64,000 nucleotides of DNA from Candidatus Dormiibacterota bacterium (GCA_035635555.1 DASQAT010000028.1:71885-135884), one strand, 5' to 3'; positions 38,177 through 46,659 are shown, counted from the first letter of the stretch. The notes: generated from the sequence alone by a model not told the origin. A program made the numbers and translations.

Positions 38177-38182
38177 TATAAT
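38177..38182 (+). promoter_or_regulatory. Putative -10 element for the S9 peptidase gene
   Basis: A perfect TATAAT, 37 bases before the ATG at 38220 and directly after the methyltransferase stop. No convincing -35 was found at 16-18 bases. Confidence 0.35.
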
Positions 38183-38219
38183 CGCCCCACCCTGCCGTCA
38201 TTCTGAAGGAGACGCATCG

Positions 38220-40397
38220 ATGAGACGCCCCGTCGTTCTTATTGTCGCGCTGGCCTCATGCCTTCTCACCCTGCCGGCGCTCGCCGACGCCCCGGCCACG
38301 AGCGCATCACCACGCCGCCTCGCTCTCGAGGACCTGGCGCGCCTGGTGCGCCCGAGCGATCCGCAGGTGTCGCCCGACGGAAAATCGATCCTCATCGTGG
38401 TGTCGCGCCCCAACTACGACGACAACCGGCACGAGGCCGAGCTGGTCCTCGTCGACGTGGCGACCAAGGCGCAGCGGATCCTCACGCGCGAACGCGAGGA
38501 GCTCGCCCATCCGCGCTGGTCTCCGGACGGGGCGCGGATCGCCTTCCTGGCCAAGGGCACGCCGAAGAAGCCGGCGAAGAAGGACGATGCCGGAACGCCG
38601 GCTGCCGCGGAACAGAAAGATGAAGAGGGTCGCCGGCAGATCTTCGTGCTGCCGATGAACGGCGGCGACGCGCTGCAGATCACGGACGCCTGGGGCGGCG
38701 TGCAGCAGTTCGCCTGGAGGCCCGACGGCGGCGCTCTCGCCTTCGTGACCGAAGACGTTCCCGCGAAGCTCGAGGAGATGAAGAAGGGGGAGGACGCCTT
38801 CGAGGTCGGGGACAACGATTTCCTGGCGCAGGAGGCGCCGAACCGGTCGCACATCTGGCTGGTGCCGTCCGAGGGCGGAGGGGCGAAGCGGCTCACGTCC
38901 GGAACCTGGTCCCTGCCCGTGAGCCAGCCGCCCGGTCCTCCCTCGTCCCCCCTGTCCTGGTCGCCCGACGGCAAGAGCATCGCCTTCACGCGCCAGGAGA
39001 GGCCGCACTTCGGCGACTCCGATCAGTCGTCCATCCAGATCCTCGACGTCGCCACGGGAGCCGTGCGCCCGCTGACCGGTCGCCGGACCCTGGAAGGGTA
39101 TCCGAGCTTCAGCCCCGACGGCCGGCAGGTCGCCCTGTGGTATCCGCGCGACGGAAACCCGAACAACGTCAACGAGGTCGCCGTCGTCCCGGCGGCGGGA
39201 GGGGAGCCGAGGGTCGTGACCCGCGCGCTCGACCGCTGTCTGTACCGATCGATCTGGATGCCGGACGGCCGCGCGCTCCTGGTGGGCGGCAACGACGGCA
39301 CGCGCGTCTCGCTGTGGCTCCAGCCGGTCGACGGGAAGGCGCGCCGGCTCGACCTCGGCAGGGCGAACCCCTCCTGGTCGTTCTGGATCGACGCGGCCGT
39401 GGCGCCGGGCGGCGCCATCGCTTTCACCGGCAGCGAGTCGCAGCACCCGACCGAGCTGTACTACATGGCCTCGGCCGACTCACCTGCGCAGCGGCTGACC
39501 TCGTTCAACGATCCGGTGGCGGCTCTCGACCTCGGACGCGTCGAGAGCATCGCGTGGCAGGGGCCCGACCGCTGGTCGGAGGACGGCGTGCTGATCTACC
39601 CGCCGGACTTCGACGCGCGCAGGACGTATCCGATGGTGCTCCTGATCCACGGCGGACCGCAGGCGGCCTCGACCGAGAGCTTCTCGACCTTCGGCCAGCT
39701 GATGGCCGCGCGCGGCTACATCGTCTTCCAGCCGAACTACCGCGGCAGCGACAATCTCGGCAACGCCTACCAGCGCGCCATCGTCAACGACGCCGGCGCC
39801 GGCCCGGGCAGGGACGTCATGGCCGGTCTCAAGGTCGTGAAGGACCGCGGCTCGGTCGACGCCTCGCGCATCGGAGTCTCGGGCTGGTCGTACGGCGGCT
39901 TCATGACCTCGTGGCTCATCGGCCACTACGACGAATGGAAGACGGCCGTGGCCGGCGCCCCGGTCACCGACTGGGTTGACCAGTACAATCTGTCGGATTT
40001 CAACGTGCAGGCGCGCTGGTCGTTCGAAGGATCGCCCTGGACGGGCGGGCGCGAGAAGTCGTACCGCGAGCAGTCGCCGATCACCTACGCCGGCCGCATC
40101 AAGACCCCCACGCTCATCCTCTCGGACACCGGCGACGCGCGCGTCCCCGTGACCCAGTCGTACCGCCTGTACCACGCCCTCAAGGACAACGGCGTCGACA
40201 CACGCTTCGTCGCCTGGCCCGTCGCGGGGCATTTCCCCTCGGACCCCGTGCGTATGCGCTCGGTCTACCGCGAATGGATCGGCTGGCTCGACGCCCACCT
40301 CAATCCGACTCCCGAGGGGACGCCGGCGAGCGACAAGAAGCCGCAGAAGCTGCCCGACGAAGTGAAAGCGGCGCCGGCGGGGGCGTCGGAGCACTGA
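38220..40397 (+). CDS. Secreted S9-family prolyl oligopeptidase/acylaminoacyl peptidase
   Basis: 725 residues. A signal peptide (LIVALASCLLTLPALA) leads into a beta-propeller of WD40/PD40-like blades (about 40-450) with repeated SPDG motifs (QVSPDGKSI, RWSPDGARI, AWRPDGGAL, SWSPDGKSI, SFSPDGRQV). The alpha/beta-hydrolase domain follows (about 455-700) with the full triad: Ser557 in GWSYGGF, Asp639 in DARVPV and His671 in AGHFPSD. S9 enzymes cut short peptides after Pro or release N-acyl amino acids; this one should act in the periplasm. GAAGGAG lies 8 bases before the ATG. The C-terminal 25 residues are Lys/Pro/Ala-rich and probably disordered. The tRNA-Leu gene is convergent 26 bases downstream. 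Confidence 0.93.
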   Translation: MRRPVVLIVALASCLLTLPALADAPATSASPRRLALEDLARLVRPSDPQVSPDGKSILIVVSRPNYDDNRHEAELVLVDVATKAQRILTREREELAHPRWSPDGARIAFLAKGTPKKPAKKDDAGTPAAAEQKDEEGRRQIFVLPMNGGDALQITDAWGGVQQFAWRPDGGALAFVTEDVPAKLEEMKKGEDAFEVGDNDFLAQEAPNRSHIWLVPSEGGGAKRLTSGTWSLPVSQPPGPPSSPLSWSPDGKSIAFTRQERPHFGDSDQSSIQILDVATGAVRPLTGRRTLEGYPSFSPDGRQVALWYPRDGNPNNVNEVAVVPAAGGEPRVVTRALDRCLYRSIWMPDGRALLVGGNDGTRVSLWLQPVDGKARRLDLGRANPSWSFWIDAAVAPGGAIAFTGSESQHPTELYYMASADSPAQRLTSFNDPVAALDLGRVESIAWQGPDRWSEDGVLIYPPDFDARRTYPMVLLIHGGPQAASTESFSTFGQLMAARGYIVFQPNYRGSDNLGNAYQRAIVNDAGAGPGRDVMAGLKVVKDRGSVDASRIGVSGWSYGGFMTSWLIGHYDEWKTAVAGAPVTDWVDQYNLSDFNVQARWSFEGSPWTGGREKSYREQSPITYAGRIKTPTLILSDTGDARVPVTQSYRLYHALKDNGVDTRFVAWPVAGHFPSDPVRMRSVYREWIGWLDAHLNPTPEGTPASDKKPQKLPDEVKAAPAGASEH

Positions 40398-40423
40398 AGC
40401 CGAATCGGCGCCAGGCGGTCGGT

Positions 40424-40510
40424 TGGTGCCGGAGGTCGGACTCGAACCGACATGGGCTTGCGCCCGCGGGATTTTGAGTCCCGTGCGTCTACCAGTTTCG
40501 CCACTCCGGC
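40424..40510 (-). tRNA. tRNA-Leu (anticodon CAA), CCA encoded
   Basis: An 87-base minus-strand cloverleaf. The acceptor stem GCCGGAG pairs with CTCCGGC and is followed by A and an encoded CCA. The D arm has the leucine pattern TGGCGAAACTGGTAGACGC. The anticodon stem-loop is CGGGA-CTCAAAA-TCCCG, giving CAA (reads UUG). A long variable arm (CGGGCGCAAGCCC) marks a class II tRNA, and the T loop is GGTTCGAGTCC. Every feature fits Leu rather than Ser. No integrase gene or att-like repeat is visible nearby. Confidence 0.96.
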
Positions 40511-40623
40511 ATCGTGGCAACCCGAAAGGTCGCGGAGACGGAGAATGCCACGGATGCCGGACGAGTGTCCAGAGCACGCTTCCTCGGACGGCCCACCCGT
40601 CCCCGGATCGGCGCAGTTGCCAT

Positions 40624-40648
40624 GAAACCCGTTCTGGCAGCGGGTTTC
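40624..40648. other. Hairpin between tRNA-Leu and the lectin-like gene
   Basis: A perfect 8-bp inverted repeat GAAACCCG (40624-40631) / CGGGTTTC (40641-40648) with a 9-base loop. No T-run follows on either strand, so termination is doubtful. It could be an operator or a weak terminator. The rest of 40511-40687 shows nothing else apart from a putative promoter. Confidence 0.35.
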
Positions 40649-40651
40649 CTG

Positions 40652-40680
40652 TTGCATCCTGGTCCGCCTCGTCGTACATG
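40652..40680 (+). promoter_or_regulatory. Putative promoter for the lectin-like secreted protein
   Basis: TTGCAT (40652-40657), a 17-base spacer and TACATG (40675-40680). A transcript starting about 7 bases later would begin at or next to the ATG at 40688, that is, leaderless. Confidence 0.35.
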
Positions 40681-40687
40681 AATAGGC

Positions 40688-41287
40688 ATGCGTAGAATGA
40701 CCGCGTGGGCCTGTCTGGGGCTCGCCGGGGCCGCGGCGCTGTTCCTGCCGGGAGTCGGGGCGGAGCGCCCGCGGGCGACGACCGGGGCGGCGGCCACCGC
40801 CGGGCCGGTGCCGGTGGCCGTCTCCAATTTCCCCGCCATCCAGCCGGTGGCCGGGACCGTCTCCGTCGGCAATCTGTCCACCGATGCCGGCGGGCGCCTC
40901 CTCGTAACCCTGCAAGGCAGCGGGACGCTGCCGATGACCCTGCGCTCGACCACGGCCGCCTACCAGGGGGACCTGGGAGGCCGGACCGGCGCGACCCGGA
41001 AATGCCGGGCGGAGTTCCCGGACAGCCATTTCCCGAGCACGGGGGAGATCAAGAACGCCTACGGCACCCGTGGAGTGCTCTGGCTGTCCAGCGAGAGCGA
41101 CAGGTCCTGGGTGGACGACCTCGACCTGGCCAGAAACTGCTCGGACAGCACGGCGGGGAAGGACTGGCAGATGACCGTCCACCCCGACGGCACCCGGATC
41201 GACGGAACCCTGTTGCGCGAGAAGGGCACGGGGCTGTTCAGTCCCGGACCGTGCAGCGATTTCCATCCCATCCTGTGCGCCGAATGA
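40688..41287 (+). CDS. Secreted protein with DUF1554/C-type-lectin-like domain
   Basis: 199 residues. A signal peptide (WACLGLAGAAALFLPGVGA) is followed by a low-complexity linker rich in Ala, Val and Thr (about 28-85). A compact C-terminal domain (about 90-199) has four cysteines and the pattern YQGDLGGRTGATRKC, GVLWLSSESDRSW and CSDFHPILCAE. The start of this domain resembles the DUF1554 proteins known from Leptospira, which have a C-type-lectin-like fold; this is recognition from memory and needs a profile search. Location is periplasmic or outer surface. Two ATGs, at 40688 and 40697, are both possible. Confidence 0.65.
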   Translation: MRRMTAWACLGLAGAAALFLPGVGAERPRATTGAAATAGPVPVAVSNFPAIQPVAGTVSVGNLSTDAGGRLLVTLQGSGTLPMTLRSTTAAYQGDLGGRTGATRKCRAEFPDSHFPSTGEIKNAYGTRGVLWLSSESDRSWVDDLDLARNCSDSTAGKDWQMTVHPDGTRIDGTLLREKGTGLFSPGPCSDFHPILCAE

Positions 41288-41308
41288 ATTTTTCCGCTCG
41301 ACGGGGTC

Positions 41309-41337
41309 TTGCGCTCTCGAACTCTTCCTGTTAGCCT
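41309..41337 (+). promoter_or_regulatory. Weak putative promoter for the large metalloprotease-like protein
   Basis: TTGCGC (41309-41314), a 17-base spacer and TAGCCT (41332-41337), with an extended -10 TG at 41329-41330. It gives a leader of about 180 bases, long for this window. Confidence 0.3.
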
Positions 41338-41491
41338 CCCGCAATCTGATTTCCTGTTTCCTGGCTGAACTCTCGTGATGGCTTCGTCGGACTCGTATGG
41401 TCGCCGCGTCCGCAGTTGGGCGAGCGCGGCCACCTCCGAGCCCTGACGCACCGGGCGGGGGAAAGGCCGGGACCCATTCACCCGTGTCTGA

Positions 41492-41509
41492 GGAGAGAAC
41501 GCTCTCTCC
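41492..41509 (+). promoter_or_regulatory. Leader hairpin next to the ribosome binding site
   Basis: A perfect 7-bp stem GGAGAGA (41492-41498) / TCTCTCC (41503-41509) with loop ACGC ends one base before the Shine-Dalgarno AGGAGG (41511-41516) of the gene starting at 41521. The 5' arm itself looks like a decoy Shine-Dalgarno. A role in tuning translation is possible. Confidence 0.35.
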
Positions 41510-41520
41510 GAGGAGGCCCC

Positions 41521-44500
41521 ATGAGGTGTCGGTCCCTAATCTTCCCGCTTCTCACCCTGTTGCTCCTGCCGCTCGGGGCCGGACTGGCGCGCGCCCACGA
41601 CGGCCAGGTCAGTCTGGCGCTGGGGGACCTGGAGGTCACCCAGTCGGTCCAGACCCGCCCACAGGTGCCGGCGGACCCGGGCATCGGTCTGTCGGCCCAC
41701 AAGCCGACCGCCATCCGGGCCTACATCCAGGCGCAGCGCTACATCCACTTCAGCATCCTGGGATTCAGCTTTCATTTCCCGACCTTCTTTCCTCCCGTCA
41801 GCGTGAACGGCACGCTCACGGTGAGGCAGGGAGCGACGGTCATCGCGACGCTGGCGCCCATCAACGGACCGATCTCCGTGGCCCCCTGGACGAGCCCGAA
41901 CCCGGAGAACGCCAACAGCAGTCTCACCTTCACCTGGGCCTTCCCTCCGAGCGGCAACGTGTCGTTCGAGCTGGCCCTGTCGTCCTCCACACCGAACATC
42001 AACGTGTTGAGCCCGCCGTCGACGAGCCGCGACTTCATCCATAACCAGCGTCTACGCGTGGAGGGGGTGCGGCTGCAGTTCGACAGCGACGCGACACGCA
42101 TCGCCGACGCGGGGATGGCGGCGAACGGGATGGCCTGGTTCCTGAAGGCGGGGCCGCTGGCCCCCTGCAAGCTGCAGTACTGGCTGAACCCGACCGTGAA
42201 GCAGTGGCCGACCGATCTCTCGACGACGGTCGACGGCACGCTGCTCGATTCGCTGGCGCTGATGCGCACGGTCGGCGGGACGACCTACGACAACGTCTAC
42301 GGCTGGTGGCCCGGACCGGTCAACGGCAACGGGCTGTCCCAGCTTCCGTCCTGCGCGGCCCCGCACGATGTCGCCGCCTACGGCAACACCGAGGCGAGCC
42401 GCTTCCAGCGCACCTTCAACCACGAGCTGTACCACAACTATTGCCAGGTGCATCAGTCGATGGCGACCGGTCAGATCGGAATCACCGGCTTCGACACCGA
42501 CCTCGCGGTGCCCGTCTCCTCCAGCCAGTTCGACGTCATGGTGCCCGGCCTGTTCACGAGCCAGGCGTGGCAGAGTCCGTCGCGCTACTCGCACTTCTGG
42601 AACCTGTGGCAGGCCACGACGCCCGAGTCGCTCTTCGACTCCTGTCACTTCAACTGGTGGCAGGTCATCCCGATCGACGTGTTCATGCCGTACGGTCTGC
42701 TGAACCCTCCCGAGGAGGAGCTGCCGACGATCGACATCGGGTTCATCAACGGCATCATCAACCCCGAGGGGACGGGCGTCCTCTGGCCGACCTGGCGCCT
42801 GAAGCGGGCCGTGCCGATCGAGCGCGGCGGGAAGGGCCGGTTCGCGATCGAGCTCATCGGAGTCAATGGCCAGGTCCTGGAGGCCCGGCAGTTCGACGCC
42901 AACTTCCAGGGGGACGGAGAGGAGCCGACTCCGTACGCGTTCAGCTTCCGGATGCCGACTCCGCTCAACGCGGACGGGAATTCGGAGGTCATGGAAGTCC
43001 GGCTGCTCGACGGCGACGCGATCCTGGACAGGCAGGCGGTCAGCCTGCTCCTGCCGGCGGTGCAGATCCTCGCTCCCGATCCCCGGCAGATGCCGAAGCT
43101 CGACCGGCCGTTCCTGCTGTCCTGGAACGCCACCGACCAGGACAGCCCGGAGATCTACTCCTCCGTGCAATACAGCCCGGACGGCGGGCAGCACTTCATC
43201 TCGCTGACCGGCAACATGGAGGACCGGAGCGCCCTGACGCTCGATCCGGCGAATCTCCCCGGCAGCAACAACGGGATCATCCGGGTCACGGTCAGCGACG
43301 GCTACAACACCGCCGAGGCGACGGCCGGTCCCTTCGTCGTGGCGCGCAAGAAGCCCGTTGTGGTGATCGCGGAGCCGGTTCCTCCTTCGAAGGACCAGCC
43401 GGCCGTGGCCGGCGAGGGGAAGCCGGTGACCTTGATGGGGTATGGCAGCAGCCCGGACGACGGCGTCCTGCCGGGCGATCAGCTGCAGTGGTCGTCGGAT
43501 CTCCAGGGACCGCTCGGGACGGGGTACAACCTGGACGTTCAGCTCAAGGCCGGGCGGCACGTGATCACCCTCACGGGGATCGACCGCTTCGGCGTCGCGG
43601 GCGTGGCGCAGATCCCGATCGATGTCTCGCCGCTGACGAGAGACACGGACTTCGACGGCACGCCCGATTACGCCGATCGCTGCCCGACCATCCCCGGACC
43701 GCCCGAGAACGACGGCTGCCCGTATCCGTTCGAGCAGCAGCCCCTGCAGGTGAAGGTCTCCATCCTGGATTCGCAGGGCACGCCGACCCAGACGTTCGAC
43801 AGCTTCTTCGATGTGTTCTTCGAAGTCGAGCTCAAGAACCCGCGGCCGGTGGACCTTGCCTGCAAGGGGACGCACGTCACGCTGACCGATCCGGCGGGCG
43901 CCCTCCACATCATCGACAAGTCGACTCCGCTTCTCATGAAGCCGGGGGAGACACAGACCCTGCGCTTCAGCTTCTTCGACATCTTCCAGGGCACGGCCCC
44001 GCCCACCGGAGGATACGGGGTCGTCTTCGAGCCAAACCTGAGCCCGCTGGCGCCTCTCGGCCGCGCGGGCGGCGGGTTCGTGGTGGATCCGAACATCCGC
44101 ACGATCTGCAACGAGTCGACGGCGGGCGAGCCGGGCACCCGGGTCGCCGTGCCGATCACTCTCGACAACGGTGACAGCGTGGCCGGATTCCAGGTGGATG
44201 TCTCCTACAACGCCGCGCTGCTCAGCGTGGCGGCCGTGGAGCTGGGCGCCGACACAACCGCGGCGGGGGGGTGGACGGTGAACAGCGCTCCCGTCGGACC
44301 GGGCGTCGTGCGTATCCTCGGGTCGAGCAATCCGCCCGTGGGCTTGGGCCCCGGACCGCGCGAAGTCGCCCTGATCGATTTCGACATCGTCGCGTCGGCC
44401 CCGAACGGCCCGGTACCGCTCGCCGAGAAGAACTGCGTCCTCAGCGATCCGGCGGGACGCTCGATCCCCTGCCAGCCGTGCCGGCAGCCCGGTTCGATCA

Positions 44501-45432
44501 TCGTGCGCAACGCCAGCAGCTTCTCGTTCCAGCCGATCCCCTCGCCGGTCGGAGTCGATCCGTTTGACCCGCTGCCGTTCCTGGTGAAGGTGGCGGCGCT
44601 TAATTCCCTGGGGACACTCGCGTCCGGCTACAACGCCGTCGACCCGATGGCGGTCGGGCCGATCTGCTCCGGGAAACTCGTCCCCGCCACGATGAACTTC
44701 GCCGGCGGTCTGGGCTCGCAGGTCTACAACCTGCGCTGCTGCCTCGATCCGTTCCTTCCCGGGACCGCCTTCCCCCTGAATCTCACGGTGTCCGATCCGC
44801 CGATCCTGATCTCGGGGACGAGCGATCCGTTCCAGGGGGTGGCGAAGGGAGACGTGGACGCCAGCGGAGGAGTGAACGTCCTCGACGTGCAGCGCGACGT
44901 CCGCCAGGCGTTGCTCATCCCGGTGGCGACTCCGCCGCCGACCACGTTCCAGTTCTGGGCCGGCAACATGCTGGACCAGGACTGCGGGGTCGACGGGACG
45001 ATCAACGTTCTCGACGTGGTGCGGGTCAGGAACAAGGCGCTGGGTCGCCCGCCCCTCTGTCCGTGCATCGGGACGGCCGCGGGGGCCGCGCTGCGCGTCG
45101 CCTCCCCTCCGATCGGCGTGAGTCTCGTCAAGGAGAGTCAGCGCAGCTATCTGCTGACCGTCAAGGGGGCCGTCGATCTGAGCGGCCTGCAGATCGATCT
45201 GCGCAACGCCTCCCCGAACACGACGATCACGGCGGCCGGCCTGGCAGCGCAGGGCTGGCAGATCACGAGCGACACCGGTCACGGGGCGCGCCTGAGAGTG
45301 ATCCTCTTCAGCGCCTCGGGAGCCGGCGTGAACGGTGACGGCGCCATCCTGCGCATCACCGGCGCGGGCAGCCCGAGCCTCGAGGCGATCGTCCTCTCCG
45401 ACTCGGCCGGCCGTAACATCACGCTGCGCTAG
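41521..45432 (+). CDS. Large secreted zinc-protease-like protein with TSP3, cohesin-like and dockerin-like modules
   Basis: 1303 residues with a signal peptide (SLIFPLLTLLLLPLGAGLARA). The N-terminal half holds a metalloprotease motif HELYHNYCQVH at 301-311, an HExxH with a third His five residues on, but Cys at the position where metzincins have Gly. Ig/Fn-like regions follow, then a thrombospondin type 3-like calcium repeat (about 709-735, DTDFDGTPDYADRCP), and a cohesin-like beta domain (about 860-990). Next are two dockerin-like half repeats (about 1110-1180: GDVDASGGVNVLDVQRDV and CGVDGTINVLDVVRVRN), and finally a short beta domain. AGGAGG lies 4 bases before ATG 41521. The cohesin-like domain is closely similar to one in the convergent neighbour. 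The role is probably extracellular, binding and cutting a polymer or surface protein. Confidence 0.85.
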   Translation: MRCRSLIFPLLTLLLLPLGAGLARAHDGQVSLALGDLEVTQSVQTRPQVPADPGIGLSAHKPTAIRAYIQAQRYIHFSILGFSFHFPTFFPPVSVNGTLTVRQGATVIATLAPINGPISVAPWTSPNPENANSSLTFTWAFPPSGNVSFELALSSSTPNINVLSPPSTSRDFIHNQRLRVEGVRLQFDSDATRIADAGMAANGMAWFLKAGPLAPCKLQYWLNPTVKQWPTDLSTTVDGTLLDSLALMRTVGGTTYDNVYGWWPGPVNGNGLSQLPSCAAPHDVAAYGNTEASRFQRTFNHELYHNYCQVHQSMATGQIGITGFDTDLAVPVSSSQFDVMVPGLFTSQAWQSPSRYSHFWNLWQATTPESLFDSCHFNWWQVIPIDVFMPYGLLNPPEEELPTIDIGFINGIINPEGTGVLWPTWRLKRAVPIERGGKGRFAIELIGVNGQVLEARQFDANFQGDGEEPTPYAFSFRMPTPLNADGNSEVMEVRLLDGDAILDRQAVSLLLPAVQILAPDPRQMPKLDRPFLLSWNATDQDSPEIYSSVQYSPDGGQHFISLTGNMEDRSALTLDPANLPGSNNGIIRVTVSDGYNTAEATAGPFVVARKKPVVVIAEPVPPSKDQPAVAGEGKPVTLMGYGSSPDDGVLPGDQLQWSSDLQGPLGTGYNLDVQLKAGRHVITLTGIDRFGVAGVAQIPIDVSPLTRDTDFDGTPDYADRCPTIPGPPENDGCPYPFEQQPLQVKVSILDSQGTPTQTFDSFFDVFFEVELKNPRPVDLACKGTHVTLTDPAGALHIIDKSTPLLMKPGETQTLRFSFFDIFQGTAPPTGGYGVVFEPNLSPLAPLGRAGGGFVVDPNIRTICNESTAGEPGTRVAVPITLDNGDSVAGFQVDVSYNAALLSVAAVELGADTTAAGGWTVNSAPVGPGVVRILGSSNPPVGLGPGPREVALIDFDIVASAPNGPVPLAEKNCVLSDPAGRSIPCQPCRQPGSIIVRNASSFSFQPIPSPVGVDPFDPLPFLVKVAALNSLGTLASGYNAVDPMAVGPICSGKLVPATMNFAGGLGSQVYNLRCCLDPFLPGTAFPLNLTVSDPPILISGTSDPFQGVAKGDVDASGGVNVLDVQRDVRQALLIPVATPPPTTFQFWAGNMLDQDCGVDGTINVLDVVRVRNKALGRPPLCPCIGTAAGAALRVASPPIGVSLVKESQRSYLLTVKGAVDLSGLQIDLRNASPNTTITAAGLAAQGWQITSDTGHGARLRVILFSASGAGVNGDGAILRITGAGSPSLEAIVLSDSAGRNITLR

Positions 45433-45479
45433 TCGACCGCCTCGACGGAGGGCGCAGGGCGGCCCTCCAGCAACGACTC

Positions 45480-45517
45480 GGGGGTCCCGGGAAACCGGGA
45501 CCCCCTTTTTATTTCTT
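45480..45517 (+). terminator. Strong rho-independent terminator
   Basis: An 11-bp perfect stem GGGGGTCCCGG (45480-45490) / CCGGGACCCCC (45495-45505) with a GAAA tetraloop is followed by TTTTTATTTCTT. It lies 48 bases past the large secreted protein and separates it from the convergent cohesin/cupredoxin gene. Confidence 0.93.
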
Positions 45518-45529
45518 CGATCGGGTGCT

Positions 45530-46534
45530 TCAGGGCTTGTTCGCGACGAGATAGAAGAAGATACCGCCGGCCACCGGAACGGCGGGCTCGGTGAGGGTCG
45601 TCCCGGTGTCCCCGCCGTCGGGGACCAGGCTCGTCGTGGTCGTGCCGGTGAAGGACGGCTCCTCGCCGCGGTGCACGAGGTAGCGACCGCTCCCTCCCTG
45701 CCAGGTCAGCAGGGAGACCCCGGGGCCGCCGGAGAGCATGAGGACGATCGGCCCGGTGACCGCCACCGTTCCGGTCTGGCCGGCGGCGCAGTCGGGCTCG
45801 CAGAAGTAGGGGAGGAGGCTTCCCTCCGGCTCGAGGAACTGCCGGGCGAACTGTTGATCCGGCTGCAGCTCTCCCCGCCAGAGACCGTCCGCCGTGCACG
45901 TGCGCGTCGAGGGGTCGCGCGTGCCGCTGGTGGTCGTATGGAAGAGACTCGAGCCGACGTTGTCCCACAGCACCCAGTCCCCCTGCTCCACGACGATGGC
46001 GGAGGGATGGAAGACGAGGTCATCCTGCGCCAGGGAGATGAAAAATCGCGGCGCCGCCAGGGTGACACCGGGCTGGAGGCAGATCGTACACGGCAGGGAC
46101 AGCGCGTTCACGTCCCCCAGCACGCAGCCTGACAGAGGGAGGGGCATGTTGCTCAGCGAGGCCGCGGCGACGACGTCGAAATCGACGATGGCCATCCTCT
46201 TGAAGCCCGGGGTGAGCGCGCGGGGGGGATTGGTGTAGAGGAGCACCGTCATGATGCCGGGGCCCCGCAGGGCGCTGTCCACGAGCCAGACGCCGGCCGC
46301 CGCGGTGTCCGCGCCGAGATGGACGGCCGCCGGCGCCAGGTTCGCCGGGTCGAAATGGATGTCGACCTGCATCCCGGCCACGCCGTCGCCGTCGAACAGA
46401 GTGATCGGGATCCCCACCCGCGTCCCGGGGGGCGCGGTCAGGAATCCGGCGCAGAGTTCGTGCGGAGCCGCGATCGCGGGAGATGCCGCAAGGAGGGCCG
46501 CAACCATCAGGACGGGCACGAGGGGACGGCGCAT
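45530..46534 (-). CDS. Secreted cohesin-like plus cupredoxin-like protein
   Basis: 334 residues. The signal peptide is PLVPVLMVAALLAASPAIAA. A cohesin-like domain (about 27-150) shares the pattern PGTRVGIPITLFDGDGVAGM, LGADTAAAGVW and AIVDFDVV with the large convergent neighbour. A cupredoxin-like domain (about 165-255) has FHPSAIVVEQGDWVLWDN, a His in SSLFHTTTS and a Cys in LLPYFCEPDC; the usual second His of the copper site appears replaced by Asp, so copper binding is uncertain. The C-terminal 75 residues form a small domain ending GGIFFYLVANKP. ATG 46534 is chosen because the signal peptide starts there and GGAAGGTGA lies upstream. It is expressed from its own divergent promoter. Confidence 0.82.
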   Translation of the reverse strand: MRRPLVPVLMVAALLAASPAIAAPHELCAGFLTAPPGTRVGIPITLFDGDGVAGMQVDIHFDPANLAPAAVHLGADTAAAGVWLVDSALRGPGIMTVLLYTNPPRALTPGFKRMAIVDFDVVAAASLSNMPLPLSGCVLGDVNALSLPCTICLQPGVTLAAPRFFISLAQDDLVFHPSAIVVEQGDWVLWDNVGSSLFHTTTSGTRDPSTRTCTADGLWRGELQPDQQFARQFLEPEGSLLPYFCEPDCAAGQTGTVAVTGPIVLMLSGGPGVSLLTWQGGSGRYLVHRGEEPSFTGTTTTSLVPDGGDTGTTLTEPAVPVAGGIFFYLVANKP

Positions 46535-46585
46535 CGGAGAGTCACCTTCCGCCAACCGTCGTCGGGCAACGAATCGAATTGCGGG

Positions 46586-46614
46586 AGTATAACGCACCTC
46601 GTGCCCCAGGTCAC
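46586..46614 (-). promoter_or_regulatory. Putative promoter for the cohesin/cupredoxin gene
   Basis: Reading the minus strand: GTGACC (46614-46609), a 17-base spacer and TATACT (46591-46586). The ATG is 52 bases further at 46534. Confidence 0.45.
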
Positions 46615-46630
46615 CACCGGCCGCGCGAAC

Positions 46631-46659
46631 TTGACCGGGTCTTTCCGTGCGCATAACAT
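46631..46659 (+). promoter_or_regulatory. Putative promoter for the second M28 peptidase
   Basis: TTGACC (46631-46636), a 17-base spacer and TAACAT (46654-46659). It stands back to back with the minus-strand promoter, 16 bases apart. Confidence 0.45.

Noticed and set aside
40424-40510. tRNA-Leu as the attachment site of a genomic island containing the NRPS genes
   Set aside because: No integrase, transposase or repeated tRNA 3' end is visible in the window, and ordinary genes (S9 peptidase) lie between the tRNA and the cluster.
41288-41520. Riboswitch in the leader of the large secreted protein
   Set aside because: No conserved box of the classes I can recognise (cobalamin, SAM, TPP, c-di-GMP, glycine) is present; only a simple hairpin next to the ribosome binding site.
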